This document shows, piece after piece, positions 5,826-10,386 of a stretch of 10,386 bases of DNA (its first letter is position 1; each line of letters begins with the position of its first letter). The notes below the pieces were generated by a model. That model ran no database searches. It was given only the letters and a program-made list of their open reading frames with translations, and had not been told where the DNA came from. The position numbers and the translations under genes were made by a program. The stretch spans positions 1-10,386 of the forward strand of contig CAMFZO010000036.1 of assembly GCA_946006895.1 (NCBI GenBank), given 5' to 3'. Source of the DNA: an uncultured Clostridia bacterium. GTDB taxonomy: Bacteria > Bacillota > Clostridia > Oscillospirales > Oscillospiraceae.

Positions 5826-6047
5826 ATGAAAAAAGTATATCGTTTGCGGGATCTGGACTGCGCCAACTGCGCGGCAAAAATGGAAAACGCCATCAACAAG
5901 CTGCCCCAGGTCGAGAGCGCCGTGGTCAGCTTCCTGACGCAAAAAATGACCGTCACCTACGCCGAGGGCGTGGACGAGAAAGAGGCGCTGCAGCAGATCA
6001 AAAAGTGCATCCGCAAGGTGGAGCCGGACTGCGAGGTGCTGGCATGA
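5826..6047 (+). CDS. Free-standing heavy-metal-associated (HMA) domain protein
   Basis: A 73-residue cytoplasmic metal-binding protein with the ferredoxin-like HMA fold. The metal site is C12-A-N-C15 within LRDLDCANCAAKME, the variant found in the N-terminal domain of CadA/ZntA zinc-cadmium pumps. The rest (INKLPQVESAVVSFLTQKM) fits the family. ATG 5826 is chosen over GTG 5817 because GAGGAG (5812-5817) lies 8 bases before the ATG. It begins 5 bases after the repressor stop and its TGA overlaps the ATPase start by four bases (ATGA, 6044-6047). It most likely acts as the detached N-terminal metal-binding domain of the next gene's pump, delivering or sensing metal. Two more cysteines occur near the end (KKCIRK and PDCEV). 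Confidence 0.92.
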   Translation: MKKVYRLRDLDCANCAAKMENAINKLPQVESAVVSFLTQKMTVTYAEGVDEKEALQQIKKCIRKVEPDCEVLA

Positions 6048-7885
6048 CCCACAGGCAGAAACGGCTGCTGCTGCGCATTGTGCTGGGCGCGGCGCTCTTT
6101 GCCGCCGGACTGTTCCTGGACGGCTGGTGGCAGGCGGGCTTTATGATGGGCGCGTGGCTGGTGAGCGGCTACGATATTCTGTGGTCCGCCCTGCGCAACA
6201 TCCTGCGGGGACAGATCTTTGACGAAAAATTCCTTATGGCCCTGGCAACGGTCTGCGCCCTTGCCATGCAGGACTGGAAAGAGGCCGCGGCGGTCATGCT
6301 GTTCTTCCAGGTGGGAGAGCTGTTTGAGCAGATCGCGGTGGAGCGCTCCCGCCGCTCCGTTTCCAGCCTGATGGATCTGCGCCCTGACTTTGCCGTGGTT
6401 CTGCGTGACGGCGAAGAGGTCACGACGTTGCCGGAGGAGGTAGCCATAGGGGATATCCTGCTGGTACGGCCCGGGGAACGGATCCCCGTGGACGGTGTGA
6501 TCGTGGAAGGGGAAAGCTCCCTGGATACCTCCAAGATCACCGGCGAGTCCATGCCGGCGGACGTGGGCGCGGGAATGCAGGTGATCTCCGGCAGCGTGAA
6601 CCTGAGCGGTGTGCTGAAGATCCGCGCCGAGAGCGCCTACGAGCAGTCCACCGTGGCGCGTATCCTGACCCTGGTGGAGACTGCCGCCGAGAAGAAGGCC
6701 AACGCGGAACGGCTAATCACCAAGTTCGCCCGCTATTACACCCCGTCGGTCATCGGCGCGGCAGTGCTGCTGGCGGCGATCCCGCCGCTCTTTTTCCACC
6801 AGCCCTTTGCCGAGTGGCTGACAAGGGCGCTGACCTTCCTGGTCATTTCCTGTCCGTGCGCGCTGGTCATCTCCGTGCCGCTGAGCTTTTTCTCCGGCAT
6901 GGGTGCGGCGGCAAAGCTGGGGGTGGTCATCAAGGGCGGCGTGGTGCTGGAGCAGTTGGCCAAGACCTCCACCATGGTCTTCGACAAGACGGGTACCCTG
7001 ACTGAGGGCAGCTTCTCTGTCCAGGCCATCGACTGCGCCAGAGGCAGCGAGACGGAGCTGCTGCGCATAGCGGCCCTTTGTGAACAGTATTCCAATCATC
7101 CTCTTGCCAGGGCGGTTCGCGAGGCATATCCGGCGGCTTCCGGGGAAACGGAGGCGGTCCGGGAGATCCCCGGCCACGGCATCACCGCCACCATCGACGG
7201 AAAGCACGCGGCGGTGGGCAATGAAAAGCTGATGGCCTCCCTCGGCATCACGCCGCCGAAAAAGCAGCGCGTGGGAACGGTGCTGTATGTTGCCCTGGAG
7301 GGGCAGTATCTGGGCGCCGTCACCGTGGCGGACACGGTGAGAGGCAACGCCGCCGAGACGCTGCAGGCCCTGCACGAAAACGGTGTGGAAAAGACCGTCA
7401 TGCTGACGGGAGACAACGAAACGGCGGCGGCCCACTATGCCAGGCTCTGCAGCGTGACGGAGTATCACGCGGAGCTGCTGCCGCAGGACAAGGTGACCCA
7501 TCTGGAACAGATGCTGGCGGCCCGGAGCGAAAAGCAGACCGTTGCCTTTGTCGGCGACGGCGTCAACGATGCGCCGGTTCTGACGACGGCGGATGTGGGC
7601 ATCGCTATGGGCGGTGTCGGCTCTGACGCGGCGGTGGAGGCTGCCGACGCGGTGCTGCTCAACGACGATATTTCCAAGCTGCCGGCCTTGCTGGGCATTG
7701 CGAAAAAAACCTGCGTCATTGCAAAGGAGAATATCGCCTTTGCCCTGGCGGTCAAGGGCATCTGCCTGGTCCTGGGCGCTCTGGGCTACGCGCCCATGTG
7801 GCTGGCGATATTCGCCGACGTGGGCGTGGCGGTGCTGGCGATCCTCAACGCGACCCGTGCCAGGAGCTGGAAGGAGAAATTATAG
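6044..7885 (+). CDS. Zn/Cd/Pb-type P1B ATPase lacking an N-terminal HMA domain
   Basis: A membrane pump that exports divalent soft metals using ATP; 613 residues from ATG 6044. The same frame is open farther upstream, but that part only shadows the HMA gene. The first membrane helices begin within 10 residues of the start. Motifs in order: TGES (T166-S169) of the actuator domain, C270-P271-C272 in the metal channel, the phosphorylated D314 in DKTGTLT, H352-P353 in SNHPLARAV of the nucleotide domain, and GDGVNDAP (504-511). The last helices contain K571 (AVKG) and D592 (FADVGVAV), equivalent to residues known in ZntA as metal-site residues. This places it in the ZntA/CadA (P1B-2) group, not CopA. 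It is slightly shorter than typical CadA because the HMA domain is a separate gene overlapping it. No clear terminator was seen after TAG 7885. Confidence 0.95.
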   Translation: MTHRQKRLLLRIVLGAALFAAGLFLDGWWQAGFMMGAWLVSGYDILWSALRNILRGQIFDEKFLMALATVCALAMQDWKEAAAVMLFFQVGELFEQIAVERSRRSVSSLMDLRPDFAVVLRDGEEVTTLPEEVAIGDILLVRPGERIPVDGVIVEGESSLDTSKITGESMPADVGAGMQVISGSVNLSGVLKIRAESAYEQSTVARILTLVETAAEKKANAERLITKFARYYTPSVIGAAVLLAAIPPLFFHQPFAEWLTRALTFLVISCPCALVISVPLSFFSGMGAAAKLGVVIKGGVVLEQLAKTSTMVFDKTGTLTEGSFSVQAIDCARGSETELLRIAALCEQYSNHPLARAVREAYPAASGETEAVREIPGHGITATIDGKHAAVGNEKLMASLGITPPKKQRVGTVLYVALEGQYLGAVTVADTVRGNAAETLQALHENGVEKTVMLTGDNETAAAHYARLCSVTEYHAELLPQDKVTHLEQMLAARSEKQTVAFVGDGVNDAPVLTTADVGIAMGGVGSDAAVEAADAVLLNDDISKLPALLGIAKKTCVIAKENIAFALAVKGICLVLGALGYAPMWLAIFADVGVAVLAILNATRARSWKEKL

Positions 7886-7984
7886 TATAATTATTGACGA
7901 TTTTAACCAAATTTTGACAGTGACGAAATATAAAAATAGCTATAATAAACAAAAACTATTGCTGATATTTAGTTATAAAGCATA

Positions 7985-8013
7985 TTGCGAGATTTCCTTC
8001 CCTCTGTTATACT
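7985..8013 (+). promoter_or_regulatory. Promoter for protease-lipoprotein pair
   Basis: TTGCGA (7985-7990), 17 bases, then TATACT (8008-8013). Both boxes are near consensus and correctly spaced. A start near 8020 would leave a 58-base leader with GAAGGAGGAG (8061-8070) before the ATG at 8078. The stretch 7886-7984 is AT-rich and shows no hairpin with a T-run. Confidence 0.7.
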
Positions 8014-8077
8014 ATGAATGTAAGAATCACTCGTAACGGGCAATACGGAGAAACGCTGTTGAAGGAGGAGATCTGAT

Positions 8078-8668
8078 ATGAAAAGGCTGATTTCTCTGAC
8101 ACTTTCCATCGCCATATGCTTTACCTTTCTTTTTACAACCGCAACACCGGCAAGCGCTTATCAACTGCGTGGATACAAGGTCGATGAACCCCTCATCTTT
8201 TATGCTTATAGCGGCTTTGGCGCTGAATCAAGAGCGCATATGCGTTCCGCGGCCCTTGCATGGAATGCCTGTGTTGAAAGCTTCACACCACTGGTCATGT
8301 CCACATCTACCCATTCCGCCACGAGCGGATATGGCAACAGCGACGGAAAAAACTATATTTACAGAATAAATGCAGGCACAGTATATGTCGCCCAAAACAG
8401 AACATCGATCCGATACGGAGTAGTAGAAGAATTTGATATTAATATCAATGTTTACTATTCGTGGGCAAACAGCGCACAGCCAAACTGTTATGACGTATAT
8501 TCGATTGTTCTTCATGAGTTGGGACATACGATGGGGCTTGAAGATCTGGATGAAAGAAGTGGGTTGAGTTACGAAACGGCAGTTATGTGGGGCGAGGCCC
8601 GAACAAACAGAACAAAGCGGGATTTAAAGCAGGACGATATCAATGGGATTGCCGCTAAGTATGGATGA
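8078..8668 (+). CDS. Secreted metzincin-type zinc protease (matrixin/snapalysin-like)
   Basis: A secreted zinc endopeptidase, 196 residues. Residues 1-27 form a signal peptide ending in ASA (KR, hydrophobic core, TPASA). The zinc motif H146-E147-L-G-H150-T-M-G153-L-E-D156 matches HExxHxxGxx(H/D), and M170 in AVMW is the Met-turn, 14 residues later. The third ligand is Asp rather than the His of most matrixins, as in snapalysin (family M7). Mature length, about 169 residues, fits a bare catalytic domain without a propeptide or accessory domain, so how it is kept inactive is unclear. The N-terminal half (YYSWANS, NYIYRINAG) has strands typical of metzincins. The gene is visibly AT-richer than its neighbours and has its own promoter, suggesting acquisition by transfer. 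A lipoprotein gene follows 38 bp later. Confidence 0.88.
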   Translation: MKRLISLTLSIAICFTFLFTTATPASAYQLRGYKVDEPLIFYAYSGFGAESRAHMRSAALAWNACVESFTPLVMSTSTHSATSGYGNSDGKNYIYRINAGTVYVAQNRTSIRYGVVEEFDININVYYSWANSAQPNCYDVYSIVLHELGHTMGLEDLDERSGLSYETAVMWGEARTNRTKRDLKQDDINGIAAKYG

Positions 8669-8706
8669 CTGAAACAGAATTATGAATGAAAGAAGGAGTG
8701 TTATTT

Positions 8707-9492
8707 ATGAAGCTGTTTCGTAAGCTCGGTATGAGCGCTGCCGCGATCGCGCTGCTGCTGGTTTTACTGCTGCTTTGCGCCTGCGGGAAGACGGAAACTC
8801 CGCAAGAGCAGCCGAAGCAGGAGCAACAGACTTCTGCGTCGTCCGACGCGGAAAAAACACCGGATGAGGCGGAGGGAGAGACCGTATATATTTCGGGACT
8901 TGTGGAGACCAAGACGGAAGACGACCTTTTTGCGCAGTCAGTTCTGGTGGCTTTCGGCACGGTTGGGGAGTCTTCTGAGGCCTTTCAGGTTAGGAGCGCT
9001 TCTGGGATGACTGCCAACTATACCGATTACACGTTCACCATTGAGAAGACCTATCGCGGCGAAGCGCAGAGCGGCACCGTTACCGTTCGCGTGGAGGGCG
9101 GCACGGCAGGCGGCCGCACGGAGATCTATTCGCCGACCGCCGATTTGGAGGACGGAAAAGAATACCTGCTGTTCCTGTATCAGCCGAATTTTGGCGGCGA
9201 CTGCTACACTCGGGGGAACTACTACTGCGTCCTCGGCCTGCACCAGGGCGTGTTTACAGAAGCGGAGGACGGCGGATTTATTTCACAGGCGGGGACCGCG
9301 TTAAGTATGCGGACCCTGCTGGACCGCGCAGAGGAATTCCCCATCGACGCGCAGTATTTCCGTAACCAGTTTATTGAAAATCAGAGGAGGAACCTTGAAA
9401 CCGGCTTCATCACGCAGAAGGAATACGACGATTTGATGTCGACGCTGGACGTATATGCGGAGGTTGTGCAGACCGATGCCGACAGAGATTAA
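8707..9492 (+). CDS. Lipoprotein of unknown function, possible TIMP/NTR-like beta domain
   Basis: A lipid-anchored surface protein, 261 residues. The signal peptide (RK, then LLLVLLLL) ends in the lipobox L-C-A-C26. A Glu/Gln/Ser/Thr-rich linker (about 28-58) is followed by a beta-rich domain (about 70-200) with the pattern VLVAFGTVG, YTFTIEKTYRGE, GTVTVRVEGG, then GKEYLLFLY and C166, C174, VLGLHQGVF. This resembles bacterial proteins with an OB-like NTR/TIMP fold, but I infer that from pattern only and cannot name a family. The C-terminal 60 residues are helical. ATG 8707 is chosen because GAAGGAG lies 8 bases upstream; an upstream ATG at 8686 would include that site in the coding region. 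It shares the protease transcript and ends before a strong terminator. A role as partner or inhibitor of the protease is a guess. Confidence 0.85.
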   Translation: MKLFRKLGMSAAAIALLLVLLLLCACGKTETPQEQPKQEQQTSASSDAEKTPDEAEGETVYISGLVETKTEDDLFAQSVLVAFGTVGESSEAFQVRSASGMTANYTDYTFTIEKTYRGEAQSGTVTVRVEGGTAGGRTEIYSPTADLEDGKEYLLFLYQPNFGGDCYTRGNYYCVLGLHQGVFTEAEDGGFISQAGTALSMRTLLDRAEEFPIDAQYFRNQFIENQRRNLETGFITQKEYDDLMSTLDVYAEVVQTDADRD

Positions 9493-9521
9493 GCAAGATG
9501 ATTGGATACGGCAGAAATATG

Positions 9522-9555
9522 AAGCAGAGGCGGTTTTTGCCGCCTTTGCTTTTTT
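9522..9555 (+). terminator. Rho-independent terminator after lipoprotein gene
   Basis: AAGCAGAGGCGG (9522-9533) pairs with CCGCCTTTGCTT (9540-9551), 12 bp with one G-T pair, loop TTTTTG, followed by a run of T through 9555. It closes the protease-lipoprotein transcript, so anything downstream needs its own promoter. Confidence 0.9.
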
Positions 9556-9693
9556 GCATATCAATGAATATACATTTTGAAAAATGATGATTATTTTGTG
9601 GAAAATATCTTAAATATGTTTGAAAATTTGAAAAGACTCTCAAAATGATGATAAAATAATTCAGATTTTTTACAATTCTGCCTGGAAAACCAC
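9556..9693. other. AT-rich spacer
   Basis: Strongly AT-rich, with no gene. An 11-base direct repeat, AAAATGATGAT, occurs at 9581-9591 and 9642-9652. Nothing else recognised. Confidence 0.6.
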
Positions 9694-9722
9694 TTGTATA
9701 TTTCCAAAGGATATGTTATGAT
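9694..9722 (+). promoter_or_regulatory. Sigma-A-type promoter leading into non-coding region
   Basis: TTGTAT (9694-9699), a 17-base spacer, then TATGAT (9717-9722). Both boxes match consensus at four or five of six positions with ideal spacing. A start near 9728-9730 would fall exactly at the 5' arm of the closing helix of the RNA candidate. Confidence 0.65.
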
Positions 9723-9727
9723 GGCTT

Positions 9728-10353
9728 TGGTGGCGCTGTATCCTAGTCAAAGCGCGCCGGTCTCGAAGAAGGGCCTAAAAATCCTTTAAAGGGCATATCG
9801 ATGAAGTCCCTGGTGCTTGCTTTTTTCGCCCAGATTAGGGTGGGTGCTGGGGGTTAAGGCTTTCGGGCGAGGTGTAATGGCATATACCGACCGACCCGAT
9901 TTCCGTGGAGACCTGCTATTGTGCGACAGCCGTCCAGTGGCATTCAAAGCGCAACCCGGACTGCGTACGAAACAGGAGTAGAACCTGCAATGCGGTGCAC
10001 AGAATCGTGTGCTGTGTGCAGCGTAGCCTGCCTTGCGTGGACATGCGGGGATAGAGGAGCGAAGCGTTTCCGGCCGTGGCCGCGGCTGAGGGCGATATTG
10101 CCTCTTGAAACCATGCCTGCAAAAGAGGATAGAACCGGTGCGTGATGTTGTGGAAATCACCTAGGCTGACTTTCCCCAAAGGGCAGATAAAGGATTGCAG
10201 TGCGGACTAAGTGGCAATCGGGTATCGGACGCGGCGACGCTCCGACAAGGCTTTAATCGGAAACGGCCATTCGGCAACGGATGGCAGCCGAAGGGGAAAT
10301 CCAACCCGACCTAAGCCGCAAGATTTACTTTATCTGCTGCCACCATTCTTTTT
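9728..10353 (+). ncRNA. Large structured RNA candidate (~620 nt), class not identified
   Basis: No open frame here looks like a protein, yet the GC-rich sequence is dense in complementary segments. The first transcribed bases TGGTGGC (9728-9734) pair with GCCACCA (10339-10345), which is followed by a TTCTTTTTT run, so the two ends of the transcript could close on each other. Inner elements include GGTGTA/TATACC (9871-9888), CGCCC/GGGCG (9827-9831 and 9865-9869), CAGG/CCTG (9973-9987), TGCACA/TGTGCA (9996-10001 and 10015-10020) and GATTGC/GCAATC (10193-10219). Another is a 7-bp TTTCCCC/GGGGAAA helix (10171-10177 and 10293-10299) enclosing GCG-GCGA-CGC with a GNRA tetraloop (10231-10240). Size and end-closure recall OLE or ROOL RNAs. 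An alternative is the 5' ribozyme region of a group II intron, since GTGCGAC at 9921 fits the intron start signature. Neither is proved; no reverse transcriptase or domain V is inside the window. Confidence 0.55.
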
Positions 10354-10361
10354 TCAACTGT

Positions 10362-10375
10362 GCCCGTTTTCGGGC
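10362..10375 (+). other. Small hairpin at right edge
   Basis: GCCCG (10362-10366) pairs with CGGGC (10371-10375) around TTTT. It lies after the T-run that may end the RNA candidate and is not followed by a T-run itself within the window. It might belong to the next unit or be a 3' part of the same structured RNA. Confidence 0.4.
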
Positions 10376-10386
10376 GAGAATATAGC

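Noticed and set aside
5810..6043. Upstream extension of the P-type ATPase frame (to a 691-residue product)
   Set aside because: This part is the +1 shadow of the HMA gene, rich in Arg/Gln/Gly with no membrane or metal motif. The ATG at 6044 overlaps the HMA stop and leads directly into a normal first membrane segment.
7914..7946. TTGACA (7914-7919) with TATAAT (7941-7946) as promoter of the protease gene
   Set aside because: Both boxes are perfect but the spacer is 21 bases, too long for a normal sigma-A promoter. The pair at 7985-8013 has a 17-base spacer and lies closer to the gene.
9786..10179. Open frames of 74-124 codons on both strands across the RNA-like region
   Set aside because: Their translations are rich in Arg, Pro, Cys and Ser without domains, there are no good ribosome binding sites, and frames on opposite strands overlap fully, as expected for GC-rich structured non-coding DNA.
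9728..10353. RNase P RNA or tmRNA as identity of the large RNA candidate
   Set aside because: I could not find the RNase P core signature (GAGGAAAGTCC-type) or the tmRNA tRNA-like ends and tag reading frame.

Overview
The window looks like chromosome from a fairly GC-rich, low-GC-type-signalled Firmicute, most likely a gut Clostridia member of the Oscillospiraceae/Ruminococcaceae kind. The reasons are the EF-Tu C-terminus, strong AGGAGG-type ribosome binding sites, sigma-A promoters, GTG starts, a dus-sigma-anti-sigma cluster and repetitive palindromic intergenic DNA. This placement is inference from style, not a database match.

Layout. (1) Positions 1-1004, plus strand: the 3' end of tuf (EF-Tu) with a textbook terminator, then an HD-domain phosphohydrolase. 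(2) Positions 1005-4749, minus strand, convergent with the HD gene with no gap: dusB-like tRNA-dihydrouridine synthase, an ECF sigma factor overlapping it by 4 bp, a zinc-finger membrane anti-sigma factor, and a secreted LytM/M23 peptidase. A long hairpin followed by U-runs covers the peptidase start site and looks like a terminator or attenuator. (3) Positions 4806-5400: about 600 bp without genes, holding palindromic repeat DNA, including a 27-bp perfect direct repeat and several hairpins. (4) Positions 5407-7885, plus strand: a metal-resistance operon with a consensus promoter and operator-like dyads. It encodes an ArsR/SmtB repressor, a free-standing HMA metal-binding protein and a ZntA/CadA-type P1B ATPase that lacks its own HMA domain. 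(5) Positions 7985-9555: an AT-richer, promoter-driven pair, a secreted metzincin-type protease and a lipoprotein, closed by a strong terminator. (6) Positions 9556-10386: no convincing protein gene. A sigma-A-like promoter leads into about 620 nt that looks like a large structured RNA, either a free-standing ornate RNA or the 5' ribozyme part of a group II intron whose remainder lies beyond the window.

How the parts work together: the sigma/anti-sigma/peptidase cluster reads as an envelope-stress module that includes a cell-wall hydrolase. The metal operon reads as repressor, metal carrier domain and efflux pump for Zn/Cd/Pb. The protease-lipoprotein pair is probably an exported unit of unknown role. 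The RNA-like region at the right end is the least explained part and the best candidate for something undescribed.
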